Source of the DNA: Branchinecta lynchi
Taxonomy: Eukaryota; Arthropoda; Branchiopoda; Anostraca; Branchinectidae
Reading direction: 5' to 3'
Length of the DNA stretch: 64,000 nt
NCBI GenBank assembly: GCA_023053575.1
Contig: JAKZAP010000013.1
Span: forward strand, 4,784,001-4,848,000
Below are positions 22,707 through 34,987 of the stretch, in pieces; within the stretch, counting starts at the first letter, position 1; each line of letters begins with the position of its first letter. Below the pieces are notes generated by a model, which ran no database searches, was not told the origin of the DNA, and worked only from the letters and a program-made list of their open reading frames with translations. A program made the translations under genes and the position numbers.

Positions 22707-23050
22707 GGTGTATTCTCGCCGTTTCCCGAGGGCTCCTCGGGGAGTCGAAAAGAACGGTGAGAATAGAGGGAGTCACTCCACGCGGACTCCGCGTAGCCTA
22801 CATAAAATAGAGAGAACACGGGGAATGCTTCCAAAACGGGATTTTTTTTTCGAAAAAAAAATATGCAGTTGATCACTTTATTTTTGGTTTTGTTTATTCT
22901 GATTGTTTTTAATTAATTTTGTATTGCACCAACACCAGCAAAAATCGATTCCCCTCCAAGTCTGAAAGGGAGTCCTTTTTGATGATGGTGATGATAATCG
23001 GAGCATTCCCCACCGACTCGCGAAAGTACGGGGAATGAGTCCCCGGCACA
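22707..23050 (+). mobile_element. MITE, family M, copy lacking its right end
   Basis: The left end GTGTATTCTCGCCGTTTCCC and body (GGGAGTCACTCCACGCGGAC, CACCAACACCAGCAAAAA, GGGAGTCCTTTTTGATGA) match the intact copy at 36214-36599. The right terminal repeat is missing, and sequence of family B begins directly at 23052. Confidence 0.75.
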
Positions 23051-23051
23051 A

Positions 23052-24120
23052 ACAACAAGACCAAAGGTGTCGATGGCATCCCAAAAATTTAATATTTGAT
23101 CCAGACAATTGGGTCTTGTCTTCGCCAGATCCAGTCTTCTCCAGGCTAATCATCAGAGAAACCCAAGTTGAGATATACCCCTATAAGCCAAATCATTTTG
23201 ACGATACTGATCGAAACGTCCTGATTTACTTCTGCCAGATTTCCGGTTTCGCCCAAATTCCGAGCAAACTGCTAGTACAGCAAAAAAAGAAAATTCAGAA
23301 ACAAATCTAGCGTATCTCCTTATCCCTGTAAAGAAAATCTAATGGTAGGTAGGCTTATTATAAACCTATCTATAAGCCAAATCATTTTGACGATACTGAT
23401 CGAAACCTCCTGCTTTACTTCTGCCAAATTTTCGATTTCGCCCAAATTCCGAGCAAACTGCTAGTCCAGCAAAAAAAGAAAATTCAGAAACAAATCCAGC
23501 GTATCTCCCTATCCGTACAAAGAACATCTAATCAACTTTAAATAAAACTTTGACTTGAAAAAATCCGGTTACAACCGAATTCTGGACTAATTATATGTCC
23601 GGGTAAAAAATGATTGTCATGTACACACTCAGTGCCTCTTCTTACCCCTAAATCTGTCATCTAATCAACTTCAGATACAAATTTTGCTTTTAACATATTT
23701 TCCGGTTTTGGCCGGATTCCATGCGGGCTAGTTGTCCGGCAAGAAAACGGTTTTCACCATCATGTTCACCATGTTTTCTTACCGTGAAAGCGAATATTTA
23801 ATCAACTTTAAATGAAACTTTACTTTTAACCAACTTTCCGTTTTTTGCTGGATTCCGGACGAACAACTATAGTTGTCCCGCGAGAAAATGGTTTTCACCA
23901 TCGTGCTCAGCATGTCTTCTTACCCCATAATTGACTATCACATTAACTGTTTAAAAATATTTTGTTTGTCCCTTAATTTCAACCCCCATCCCTAAATATA
24001 GGGCTCAGAGCCCGTCTACGAACTTGACCTTACCCTTGACCCGAAAAATCCCCACACCAAGTTCCATCAAAATATATCTTTCCCTTCGAGAGTTATCGTG
24101 CTACAGACGGACGGACGGAC
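23052..24120 (-). repeat. Family B repeat, reverse copy B1
   Basis: The tail (complement of GAAACCTTTGGTCTTGTTG) is at 23052-23080. The body has complements of CCGGAATCCGGCCAAAACC-like and ATGCTGAACAC-like words, repeating about every 130-140 bp in degenerate form. The head region with GACGGACGGACGGACAAC is at 24107-24124. The palindromic GGGATCCC head itself is missing. Confidence 0.8.
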
Positions 24121-24124
24121 AACT

Positions 24125-24289
24125 TTTACGATAAATGAATGAATGAATTTATTGCACGAAAAGACCTTTGGGGTCATAGCAACAAAGAAAAAGAAAACAT
24201 TACAAACTACAAAAATCGCTCTCTATGGGACAAACCAACACGGAGGAATCTGGCCACCTTATGGATATCCTCCATATTTGTGCTTCCAG
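24125..24289 (-). mobile_element. Possible LINE 3' tail, reverse orientation
   Basis: AATGAATGAATGAATTTATTGCAC read in reverse is an AT-rich UTR ending in ATTC repeats, the style of LINE tails elsewhere in this window. No coding part was recognised. Confidence 0.35.
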
Positions 24290-25630
24290 TTTTTATGGCA
24301 CTGGCCTTCCGGCCAAGTGCCATATACCGATCACATTTCCGTTGATCGGTCGGTTTGTCCGGTGTTTGCGAGTTAGGGTACTTCCAGATACGCTAGGACG
24401 ATGAAACTTGGCAGGCATATCAGGGACCCGACCAAAATAACTTGGAAATAGTCACTTGCCTGATCCGAGCATCGTGGGGGGAGGGGGGAGGGGGTTGAAT
24501 CCGGAAAATAGGGACATTCATAACTTTTGAACGGGTGATCGGATCATAATGAAACTTAATATCTGGAAAGATCTCGTGTCTCAGATGTCTCATTTTGAGT
24601 CCGGACTGGATCCGATGAATCTGGGGGGGGGGGGGGAGTAGGAGAGGGGAACCAGAAATCGTGTGAAACTCTCAGAGTGGAGCGATCGGGATGAAACTTG
24701 GTGGTAAGAACAAGCACAAGCTCTAGATATATCACTGACAGAACTGGACCGGATTCGGACACTGTGGGGGGAGTTGGAGGGGAGGGGTCCGGAATTCCGG
24801 CGATCTGTAGTTAATGAACTCCCAAGTGAGCTAGGACGATAAAACTTGGCATGCGTATCAGGGACCCAATCAAACTAACTTGGAAATAGTCACTTGCCCG
24901 ATCCAAACATCGTGGGGGGTGGAGGGGGAGGTGGCGGAAGCCGGAAAATAGGGACATGCATAACTTCCGGGTGTGGATCTTAATGAAACTTGATATCCGG
25001 AAAGATCTCGCGTCTTAGATGTCTCATTTTTAGTCTGGGCAGGATCCGACGAATCTGGGGGGGGGGGGCAGTCGGAGGGGAGAACCGAAAATCTTGTGAA
25101 ACTCTCAGAGTGGAGCGATCGGGATGAAACTCGGTGCGAAGAACAAACACACGCTCTAGATACATCACTGACAGGACTGGACCGGATTCGGACACTGTGG
25201 GGGGAGGTAGAGGGGGTTCCGGAATTCCGGCGATCCGTAGTTAATATACTTCCAGGTTGGCTAGGACGATAAAACTTGGCAGGCATCTCAGGAACCCGAC
25301 CAGATTAACTTGGAAACAGTCACTTGCCCGATATTACTATCCTGGGGGGAGGGGAAGACGGCAGAATCTGGAAATTCGTAGCATGCATAACTTTCGAATG
25401 GGTTATCAGATCTTAACGAAACTTAATATCTTGACAGACCTGATGTCTCAGCATTTCCCATTTAAAGTCCGGACTGGATCCGATGAACTGGGAGGGGGGG
25501 GGGGGGGGGCGGAGGGGAGAACTGGACATCTTGTGACACGCATAGAGTTGAGCGATCAGGATGAACCTTTTGACCATCCCTTCCATCTGACCCAGCTTTG
25601 AAGTGCCATATAAGCTTCCAGCTCTTGTTT
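24290..25630 (+). repeat. Family A repeat, complete copy A3
   Basis: The head T5-ATGGCACTGGCC...GGCCAAGTGCCAT is at 24290-24325. The higher-order body begins anew near 24400, 24838 and 25268 with GATGAAACTTGGCAGGCAT or close variants. The tail AAGTGCCATATAAGCTTCCAGCTCTTG ends at 25630. G runs of 9-14 occur at fixed places in the unit. Confidence 0.88.
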
Positions 25631-26010
25631 CTAATAGCCACTCCTCCCTGGTAATTCCCACCCCAAATACTTCGACCCTTAAATCACTCAGTCCTTCACA
25701 TTCATACATAAAGTGGTCATAGGTATCCCTCCACTTCCGTTTTGGGATCCCAAAAACGCGGGGACTTCTCAACTTCTCTAGACTTTCGACAGATAGAAAT
25801 TTTACCAGAATAATAAATAGATAGTTTAATACCCCCACATTGCCGAGCAGTAGACCACGGATGTGACATACGAAAATCCGCTATGTACGTCACTCTTGAC
25901 CGGACCCACTTTTCCCTTCCCAGATCGGAACTTCCACAGCTGTATCTATCTGTTTGGATCCCAGACCTTATTCTATCCAGTCGAATTTCCTTTCTTTTGT
26001 TCAGGGACCC
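25631..26010 (-). mobile_element. Worn LINE fragment with a family B head piece, reverse
   Basis: On the - strand HFMYECEGLSDLRVEVFG resembles the H..C...L..LR motif near the C-terminus of the family D LINEs. At 25728-25760 lies the complement of TTTTGGGATCCCAAAACGGAAGTGG, which is the head of family B. The segment is a mosaic, and its borders are uncertain. Confidence 0.4.
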
Positions 26011-27700
26011 CACTCTTCATGGACTGTGGTGTTCTCGCTTGAGTTGACGCTGCATCCAATCGGAAGCGTTCCAGATTGAGTCCCCTTGACCCCTGGCAAA
26101 ATAGAGTTAGAGCCGTCAGGTCTGTTGGACGGGCCTTAATGGGTGGGCAAAAGCCGGTTAACTTGCCAGGAATTGGATCGTGTATTAGTGGGAAAGGATT
26201 GCGGAGATTGGAGGGATTAGTTCGGTCTATTGTTTTTTGTTTTGGGATCATAGGGCTTAGAGATAGGACGAGGAGCAGGAGAATCTGTCTGTGTGCTCAG
26301 AGGATGGTGAAGGAATTAGTCCCGTCGTTTGTCGCCGCCTTTGCGCTAAGAAATTGATCGATGTCTATGGAATGGAATACGTCGCAAATGTATTGTAATA
26401 TTCGTCATTTAAATTGGAATAAGAGCTCAAGAATAACACAGATGTATTCGCGAATGACAAAAGTACATTCGAGAACTAAATTTTTTTTTATTAAATTCTC
26501 GAATACATTTTTGTTATTTTCGAATACATTTATGTCATTCTCAAATACCTAATTTCAATTTAAATGTCATATACTTTTAAAACATTCTCAAATACTTTTT
26601 ATCTTTTCTCGAAGACTTAAAAATAAATCTCAAAGACTTTTTATCGACTCTCGAATACGAACACGGATTCCTCGAAGACATTTAAGGGATTCTCGAATAC
26701 TCAAACCCATTCCCTAGATGTCGGATTGACGGTCTTCGGTATCCTGAAAGTGCATCTCTTATGATTGTGTAGTATGGAAAGGTGGTATACTTGTTGCGGA
26801 GCCATTCCGCTACAAGCCTTAATCAACCGTCCCGGTAAGGCTTTGCATTAATAAGGCAGTCTAACCAATTCAGTACAGTTTGATAGATTGATAGAAAGTT
26901 TATTTTAAAAATCGACTTTCTTGGAGGATTTGGGGTAGAGAGGGTGAGATGCCATGGCTGAACCAAAGTCGATGCTTAGCTCTTTTCTGCGCTCCTGCAG
27001 TGGTTTGAGGTTAATGTGTATTTAAAGATAGTGGGAGTTCACTGGGAAGATAAATTTGAACTTGTACAATAATGTGATTAACTAGTAGAATATACTAACT
27101 ATAACTAATGAGAAGAACAAAACCCTACAAAACTTCGTTGTTTGTTTACCGTTTCTTAATCAGGGGCATAACCAGAACAGCACTGTCAGTATTTGTTGTC
27201 CGTTTCAGTGTCAATTCCTTTTCTAGTTGCAACCTAATCTGGGTAAATAAATTTTGACAAAAAAATAATGTAGAAGGAGAACACAGTCACAATAGGTAGG
27301 TCGTAGGCTACGATGGAAAGTTCTTCAGCTGAAGTTTTGCCCACAGCTGTTTCGAGTAAACTCTAACACTTTCACCATGCGTGAGAAATGACCTCGTTGG
27401 GAATCAATATCCTACCCTCTCGACATTTCTCCTTTCGTAACTTTTTGTCGATTATTTCTTTGGGTTTTACCTCTTCTTTGTCCTGTGATGCTTATCGGAC
27501 GCCCACGCCCTGACTCTTTTTCAGTGGAGGCGGGGAAGGGGGAGGGGGGGGGCATAGAGTATGTTTTGGAATGCATGACACAGTAGCCTGCCTTATGTTG
27601 CTTCAGACGTTATTTAGATTCGGACGGTTCTAATCTCGCGCAATTACTGTAAAATAAGTCTGCTGTTGGTGAATTAGTAGTTCCCTAAGAATATCCGATT
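26011..27700. other. Intron 4 sequence with a degenerate 20-bp minisatellite
   Basis: At 26475-26715 the word TTCTCGAATAC or close variants (TTCTCAAATAC, TTCTCGAAGAC) returns about every 20 bases, roughly ten times, preceded by an inverted TTCGAGAA at 26468. The rest (26011-26470 and 26720-27700) shows G runs near 27540 but no gene or repeat I recognise. Confidence 0.55.
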
Positions 27701-28901
27701 ATAACTTTTCTCGAAGAGATATGTAATGTATATCTTCCGATGTCCCACAGGTAGTTATATTCTGACAATAAATTTTGGAGAGGTTGATATGATATCGTAG
27801 TAGCCTCCAGAGAGGATGATACGAAGCCGTATCAACCTCCGCAGCAGTTCATCGAGCACTTTTACCCAACTAATGACAAACAGAGCCTGACCTTAACAAA
27901 ATAAATAAAAGGCATTACTTTCAGAATGAAAACAAAAAAATAATAAAGAAAAAAAAACACTGAAAACAAGAGAAAAAATGTTCAAAACCGAAAGAAAATG
28001 TTGCTTTTCTAGCCAACCACCTGGTCCATACCTTGTTCCAATCACGTTCGCAGTGAAAATACAACTTATGTAGTTATGTCAACTGAAATAACATTGCTTC
28101 CAGCTTACTTCAACTTATTTTCATGTACTCTCCAAAAGGCAGCCATTGTGCAATTACCAGTCTTTTTTCTTGATGTTGCTCTGATTAAACAGTCCATTAA
28201 TAAAAACTTCAGTATTGCCACGTTCTCTGACGGAACCTGTGACTTTTGACCAGGAAAAAAACATTCTGGTACCTACGAAACTTGGTCCTTTTCACCAACT
28301 ATCAACGAGGAATCTCGCTTTATCTTCTTCATAATGAGGCGCCTCAACTTTTATGCTTCATTTGTATTTACTGATAAGGAACCGGTCGCAGAGTTCTTGC
28401 TCACTTTGTCGACGAAACGAAAAGTATGACAAATCGCAGAATTCTGCAACTAGTGGCAACACCAGATCAAGTGATTCTATCTCTCTAAGAGCACGCCTTG
28501 ATTAATTCTATCTATCGAGTCCGCCGCTAGATGAACTCTGCTTCGCCACGAATGAAAAAGATGGTGTTGGATAAGGATTGTATTGCTATAAACGGAAATC
28601 CACGGGTCACAACAGTAGTCATTTCTATATTTTTTATAGTAGGCTAGAGTTGCCATTTCACTAAACAAAAATTTCCTACAAAAGTAGCAAATAAGTACAA
28701 CAAAAGAAGAACAAGTCCTACCTATAAACATATTCTGTTCGAAAAAGTTATAATAGTTAACATACTCTCATCTCAGTTTATATCAGAATGACAACCTCGA
28801 CGGCCATTTAAAAATATCGCCTTCGGCTCGGATAGGTTATTTTCAATGACCGTCTCGGTGTTATTTTCCGATATCAACCTCGATATCTGAAGTTAACCTT
28901 T
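27701..28901 (+). mobile_element. Family G element, copy 2
   Basis: It is a homologue of 16112-17141, with the same left end ATAACTTTTCTC and right end TTAACCTTT. It has one rather than two copies of the 150-bp internal unit and about 170 bp of extra sequence elsewhere. The hairpin arm CGTATCATCCTC seen in copy 1 is mutated here, while GAGGATGATACGAAGCCGTA is kept. It is non-coding. Confidence 0.7.
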
Positions 28902-29271
28902 AATACGTTTTCGGGTCCTATCATGCCATACTGTCAGATATTGATAAAAATAAATAAATAACACATGTTCTTGTGTTAAACTCACAAATCTTTGTGTGAT
29001 ATTCTCGTAACATTTAACACCAGGGTGTGGAAGCGTGTGTTAATAGGTTCAGGTTCGTTTATTATTTTCATTAATTGTACACAGGTAAATTAACAAATAC
29101 TCCCGGCAGAGGGCAAAGCACGAGTGGCACTCAGAGAGTGTATCCAACCGAAAAGCAGTAACCTAGTCACACAGTTCAGTTCAGTGTGTGAACGTTGAAC
29201 CTTTTAGAAACAGATGTACCACAGTTCGACAAAAAAGCCTATGTTTGTGTACATTTTGTGTATTCTTTCAG
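28902..29271. other. End of GCDH intron 4
   Basis: An AT-rich stretch (AAATAAATAAATAAC near 28950) precedes the next exon. No other feature is seen. Confidence 0.5.
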
Positions 29272-29432
29272 GGCCACACCGGAAATGATTTCTCTGTTGA
29301 AACGAAATTCGTGCGGAAAAGCATTGGACATCGCTCGTACAGCCAGAGATATGCTGGGTGGAAACGGAATCTCTGACGAATATCATGTCATCAGGCATGT
29401 GATGAACTTGGAGGCGGTTAACACCTACGAAG
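29272..29432 (+). CDS. GCDH: GCDH exon carrying the catalytic glutamate codon
   Basis: The acceptor is TTCTTTCAG ending at 29271 and the donor is GTATGA at 29433. The first G completes the split Leu codon. The translation reads [39 protein letters not shown] and [11 protein letters not shown], the most conserved part of the enzyme. The Glu of TYEG (codon 29429-29431) corresponds to the catalytic base of human GCDH and is the last whole codon of the exon. The following Gly codon is split by the 12.3-kb intron. Confidence 0.97.
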
Positions 29433-29524
29433 GTATGATGTATTATTTTGTACGTTAAAGCAGAGGTCAATAGCTAGATGACAGTATTGCAAAGTACGCG
29501 GCTACTTTGAAACTTGGCTGAGTT

Positions 29525-29870
29525 TCTCAGAGCTTAGAATAGAATAGAACAATTTTTTTCAAAAGTAGCTGTCACAGCGTTACTGCCGAATTTGACCTTT
29601 TCGTCATAGAAAATGATAATAACATAACACTCTATAGTCTTGTCACGAAGGAAAACAAAACACTAAAAAGGACCAACTTATCGGTTGTTGTACAACTCAG
29701 CAAATTCTGGAACAAAACTCCTTCTGTATCTTTCTTGGAGAGGGGCCACAGGGGCTAGTTTGGGATTTCTCTCGCTGTGGTCTAGTACGTATAGGAGAAT
29801 AGGTTTTAACACCGAAATCGATGCTGAGGCAAAACCGTTTCGGCTGTTTTCTACTTGTCTCCCCTTAACT
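29525..29870 (-). mobile_element. LINE 3' end (family F), reverse
   Basis: On the - strand an open stretch ends APLQERYRRSFVPEFAELYN followed by a stop, a typical LINE C-terminus. The UTR then contains CCGATAAGTTGGTCCTTTTT and ends in AATAGAATAGAA-type repeats (in + orientation). A second copy lies at 47825-48200. Confidence 0.75.
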
Positions 29871-29874
29871 CTGA

Positions 29875-30070
29875 TTTTTGGGAGCCCCAAACGTAAGTGG
29901 AGGGATACCTATGGCTTCATAAAATCCGTCCGTCTGTCAGCACGATAACTGTCGAAGGGTTAGAGATACTTTGCTCTAACTTGGGGTGAGGATCGATTGG
30001 GTCAAAGTACAGGTCGAGTTAGTAGATGAGCCCTGTAGCCCTAGATCTGCTGAGGGGGGGGGGGGACCTT
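29875..30070 (+). repeat. Family B repeat, head fragment B2
   Basis: It has TTTTGGGAGCCCCAAACGTAAG, AGTGGAGGGATACCTATGGC, CCGTCCGTCTGTC, ACTGTCGAAGGG and GGGGTGAGGATC in the same order as the heads of B4 and B5. It breaks off after the G run at 30053-30065. Confidence 0.75.
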
Positions 30071-30079
30071 AGAGCTCCC

Positions 30080-31525
30080 CCAGAGGCGTTTAGGGCATCC
30101 AAGAAGAGCCGCCAGTCGTCTCTTATAAGGGCCTCTGTTCATACCTCTTCACTTTTGGGCTGGATAGACGCGTTGATATTGTCGAGACCCGACTGGTAGG
30201 TACGGCGAAGAGTGTTCTTCGGTCTCCTCTGGATCCCTCCGGATGACATTGTGGGATAGGGCTGGGGAGTCTGGTGCTTCCCATCCTGATTGTATGGGCC
30301 AGATACCTGCAGTGGCGGATCTTGATGACTTCAGTAATAAGGGGTTGCACAGTCGCCTGGTTAATCGCCAGGCTTATGACCATTTCTGTCCAATGTGTGT
30401 TTAAGATCCGCCTAAGGCAGGTGTTTTCTAAGACTAGAAGATGTTTCTCGTGCTGTTGGCTGAGCTGCCACTTCTCGGATCCGTACAGAAGTATGAAGAG
30501 AGCGTAGCTGCTGAAAAGCCTCAGCTTGAGTCTAAGGGAGTACTTCTTGCTCCTCCGTATCCTCTTTAGCCGATTGAAGACACCGCTGACCTGTCCATGT
30601 CTTAGCCGGACATCCCTTGCAGAAGCTCCAGTATTTTCAACTGTACGGCCGAGATATCCGAATTCAGCAACCTGCTCCGCTACACGCCAAACTCTTGGGA
30701 ATGTATATTTTCAATCCGAACAGTTGAGCTGTTTCACTGGTCCTTGTGAGGAAGTCCTGTAGCTTGTTTTCCAAGTCTACATTAGGCTGTTGTCATCGGT
30801 AAAGTCCAAGTCTCCCACTTTTTTGCCATCCCGATGTCAGTGCCGTATCCTTCACATGATCATAGTCGATGATCAGGACGAACAGCAGCGGAGAGAGAGT
30901 ACAACCTTGTCATAATTCGGAAGTACTTGGTGCCCTGTCGCGGGTTGGGACGCAACATTCCGTGTCGTCGTAGATGCTATCAGGTATGCTAGTTCGTCCG
31001 GTATGCCATAGTAGCGTAGCACTCTCCAGAGTGTAGCACGGTCGATGGAGTCAAAGGCTTTTTCGATGTCTGTGAAGACCAGATAGAGTTTTTCCTCTGC
31101 ACTCACGGAGGTGTTTGTCGACTGCTGCCTGTATGCGGTTCAGCAAGATGGTGGCAAGGAGCTTGTGGAGAGCAGACTGACCTCTCGCCAGTTTTCACGC
31201 TTAGTGGAATCGCTCATTTAAAGATTTTTATGAGAGTACTCCTTGTCTACCTTTTCGGTTTCCCGTATCAGGTTAAAGAGTGTCATCCAAACTGTTGGGC
31301 AGACGAATACTGACCACTTCAGCATTTCAGATGCGATACGGTCTTCTCCGGGCGACTTGCCGTTTTTTTCAGCTTCGTCAGGGCACTGGTGATTTCGGCT
31401 GTAGATGGTGGATCAGAGCTTAGTGCTAGCGTGATGAAGGCTCGTCTAGTATATCGGGTTGTTCCGTTGGCGCCGGTTGATTCAGCAGGCTTTCGCTTGG
31501 CCAATCTTTTTGGGGGTTTCAAATT
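30080..31525 (-). mobile_element. RTE-like LINE, degenerate, reverse
   Basis: Reading on the - strand from 31525: PPSTAEITSALTKLKK (pre-RT helix), then LVFTDIEKAFDSIDRATLWR at about 31090-31010 (RT motif A), LDFTDDNSL near 30800 (motif C, FTDD), FILLYGSEKWQLSQQ near 30480, and LRRILNTHWTEMVISLAINQ down to RGDRRTLFAVPT near 30190. This order and these motifs are those of RTE-type LINE proteins. Several stops and frame changes break it, so it is dead. Confidence 0.85.
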
Positions 31526-31539
31526 AATGGATTAAATAA

Positions 31540-32238
31540 AATATGTTTCGAAGCTAATGAAATAGTCGTTTTAGGGGTAAGGTGACGTGGTGAATCCATA
31601 GCTGGACTTTTTTTTCCTGTCGAACACACATCATGGCGAACGAGTAGTTCACCGGAAATCCGGAAAAAAAGGAAATTTTCAGAAGTTGTTTCTCTAGTCG
31701 ATTGCATTTCCGGTATTGGTGTAAGGAACATGCTGAATATAGTTTTGAACAGTATTTTCTTGCCGTACAAGCAGTTAACTCGGAATCCGGCCAAAACCGG
31801 AAATTTTGTAGAATTAAAAGTTATTTTCTGAACTCGATTAAGGATTCGATATAGGGGTAAGGAGACATGCTTAGAACTTCATTTCCTTGACAGATAAGTA
31901 GCTCGTCTGAATCCGGCCAAAACAGGAATTTGGTAAAGTAATAAGTTATATAGCTCTATAGAAATATAGCTATAGAAATATCGAAATATAGCACCAATAA
32001 AATTCAGCTGGCGTATCCGTTTTCCACCATCAAAAAATGTAATAAGTTTTTTTGTGAATTCGATTAGAGATTCGAGTTAGGAGTAAAGATAAACGATGAA
32101 TCCGATTCTGAACTTCGTTGTTTCATCAGACAAGTAATTCGTCCGGAATTCTACAACCCATAAATTTCATAAAAGTGAAAGTTAATTTTGAAGTCGTCTA
32201 GAGCTTTGATTTGAGGGCAAAATTGCATGTTAAGTTAA
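31540..32238 (+). repeat. Family B body fragment B3, diverged
   Basis: It holds degenerate copies of the B monomer: TTTAGGGGTAAGGTGACG, CGGAATCCGGCCAAAACCGG near 31780, GATATAGGGGTAAGGAGACA near 31850 and TCTGAATCCGGCCAAAACAGG near 31910. Neither end is present. Confidence 0.65.
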
Positions 32239-33990
32239 TATTAAATTATTTCATATCTTAGCGGAACAGTGGTCTAGCCTTGATCCGTGGGGAACCAGTA
32301 CTTTTACTCTTTTACATTTCTAATAAATCTCTTTATTTTCGCATAAAAATCAAAGGACTGAATCGATCTACTTGCTTTGTCTTACTACCTACCGCGCCTT
32401 CGCGCCGACTCGGTTATTATTTTCTACCGACTGGCCGACAACATAGCGTCCCCCAACCCCATACGTCTCGCCCCTGCTCCGTAGAATTAAGAATAACACC
32501 AGCAGCAAATACTGCAGTTAACTTTAATCCTTAATCGGAGATACTTTTTACAGTGTGGAGGTGTCTTTAGGAGGGCAAGACAATTTTACAATGAGTTTGG
32601 AAAGAGCAATATAATGAGTAATGTACAGCCTCGACAACATCCCTGTTTCACCCCTATATCTGGAACAATATCCCTGGATACTGCCTGGCAACCCTGACCA
32701 CACCTTTCGTTACTTTAGACATAGATACCAATAACGAAACAAAAGGATGCTTGATTCCAACTTGAAGCAAATCTGCTCGAACAACTGGGCGATTCATAGT
32801 ATAGCCTCGCCCGATTTCGATAGCTGATTATTAACCGCCATCCAGTATAATTCTGACTTTAATAAATATATCGCTTTTTACGTGTGTTGCTCCCCACAGT
32901 ATGCTTCAGGAGTGAGAGTTTGATATTCATTGTCCCGCTTTAGCGAGAAGCTTTGTATATTCTCTTATTAAAAAAGGGCAAACAAGTTCACTGCCAGAGT
33001 GCTAGCTGCTGGGGAAAGATACCAGACGATTTGACAGAGCAAAGTTGAGTCATATTTGCAAATTGCTTAAAAAAAAAAAAAAAAATCAACAAGGGACTCC
33101 CGTAACTGTTTGTAAGATAGAAGGAAACGCAATCGATTTTTCTAGAAACCGGGAAAATCTTGGAGCGTGGTAGAAATCATTCCTAGTTGTCTTTACAGCT
33201 GGGCTTTATTCAGCGAAGCTCTAATCTCATTATATTTGTACATCCTGCATTTTATGTGTATAATCAGCACATTATTTCTCTCCGCTGGATTCCGAGCAGT
33301 GGTTGCAAGCCCAGAGCCGTACATATTTTAAATTTTACTTTCCCACATCTATTAATAGCACAGTGTAAATACCATTAATTGTAAACGTAAAGCATAGCAA
33401 TTGTTTCTCTCGCCTCGATTTTTTTCATGCTTCCTAGTCCGAAAGTAAATTTGTTTCCTTTCTATAGTTTAAGTGGCACTTTCAATTTCTTGTAGAATGT
33501 TGTTTCCAGTCCAAGGGTTTACGGCTAGGATCTAATTTGCCTAGTATTAAAATCTTAATTGCGAGGAAACTCTGGGGACCTTATCGCGTTCATTCGAGAG
33601 GTATCGAGTTTCGACTCTGGTTTAATTACGAAATTAGGAATCTCCTAGGTAATTGCTGAACGAGCGTTCAGTTTGGATCTGGACTCTCAAGGTCTCAAGC
33701 GCTGCCTTGAATGTTGGAAGCACATCTGTCTATTGAAATTCTAGGAGCAACGCTGAAGATTAATATTCGGATTATGACAAGCAATTTCTCAAACGTTGGA
33801 ATCAGGAGAGAATCCCAGCTGTACCTTTGTAGTGGGGGGTCAGTATACGTCTGAAAAAGTAACCCAAGAATCTCATCTCCGCCTGATAACCAGTCTGGTA
33901 ATTCTTTCGAGATGACTAGATAGGAAATGAAGGAACACAGGATATTGACCGCGCGAAAGATTTCCGTTCGCAAAGAGGGCAGGTGATACT
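32239..33990. other. GCDH intron 5 sequence, nothing recognised
   Basis: A run of 17 A lies near 33069-33085. Open stretches are short and without domains. No repeat end was identified. Confidence 0.5.
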
Positions 33991-34019
33991 GAATCAGTGA
34001 TACTGCGTCTGGCGGATGA

Positions 34020-34115
34020 GTGCAATCAGTGGTTGATCGTCCAGCCTTCCGACGACTCCTGTCCCTTTTCGACCCGCTGCAAAGACCACCGCCCTAGCCA
34101 CTCGGCTACCATAGT
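34020..34115 (-). other. tRNA-like A-box sequence, possible SINE head
   Basis: On the - strand GGTAGCCGAGTGGCTAGGG closely resembles the D-arm and A box of tRNA-Leu or tRNA-Ser. About 40 bases on, GGGTCGAAAAGGG is a poor B box. The full tRNA fold does not close, so this is at best a tRNA relic or the head of a tRNA-derived SINE. Confidence 0.3.
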
Positions 34116-34300
34116 AGCGTTCCAGTGAACTTATTACAAGTTAGGAAGATAAGAAGAGGGGCGAGCGCCGTATTGTGGTAGTTATCACGCTCTCTGGAAC
34201 GAAAATAATAACAACGCCAACATTCGTCATCACTCTTACGAGAGTTTCTGCAGAACTGATAGTTATTATCACTTATGATGCTCGCGGTGGGAGGAGCCAA
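34116..34300 (-). repeat. Repeat that hosts family G, empty-site copy
   Basis: The reverse complement matches both flanks of the 16.1-kb element: ACTCTCGTAAGAGTGAT, CGTTGTTATTATTTTCGTTCC, AGAGAGCGTGATAACTACCA, then directly CAATACGGCGCTCGCCCCTC and TAACTTGTAA. The 1030-bp insert of 16112-17141 is absent at 34175/34176. Confidence 0.75.
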
Positions 34301-34559
34301 TTTACTTATTACGGCGGGCTCTGGAACGGCAGTAACTAATAATAAGTAACTAATAATAAGTTGCTGGAACGCTACCCATAATTGTTTGTGTGGGGGGCGT
34401 ACCCTTTTACTGCGAAGAACTTCGCCGCTAGACACGTAACCACGCCACTGATTTTGTCGCAGAGCAAAGACTTCAAGTAAGACTGTGGGTTCGCCATGTT
34501 TCTCTGCAACATGTTCGTTGGTCTTGGGGATTATTGTAATATATTACTGTTGTTATCAC

Positions 34560-34985
34560 TCTTTCGTCTCAAGGGCCATGTAGCGACTGTAATGTCTGTC
34601 CCTCTGTTGGTCTGTCCCTCAGTTTGCCGAACTTTTGTTAGTTCGGGTACTTACACATAAACTAGAACGATGGAACTTGCCATGTACACAAAAAGGCTCG
34701 ACCCAGTGCTCTGGGAAACCTTCCTTTCCGGACCAGATCGTTCGTGAGAAGTGGGAGGGGGCAGTCCTGGATCTTATGTAACTAACACGTCATCGCTACG
34801 AACGGGTGATCCGATTCGTGCGAAACTAGATGAGTTAAAGGAGCAAATCCCCTTGACATGCCATTCATATGTCAATCTTGCCACGGTGGTGGGAGTTGGA
34901 GGGAAAGTCCTAGAAAGTTTAGGACACGTATGCGGACGGTTGGAACTGAACTTGGGTGGTACAGTGGTCATGTTCTCTGGATGTG
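34560..34985 (+). repeat. Diverged family A fragment A4
   Basis: GTTCGGGTACTTACACATAAAC, TAGAACGATGGAACTTGCCA, AACGGGTGATCCGATTCGTG and GGTGGGAGTTGGAGGG follow the module order of family A. Head hairpin and tail are not intact. It abuts the head of B4. Confidence 0.6.
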
Positions 34986-34987
34986 CC

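Noticed and set aside
24870..25601. Several 90-140 codon open frames in families A and B
   Set aside because: They exist on both strands, differ between copies, and result from the GC-rich periodic modules. No conservation of frame was seen.
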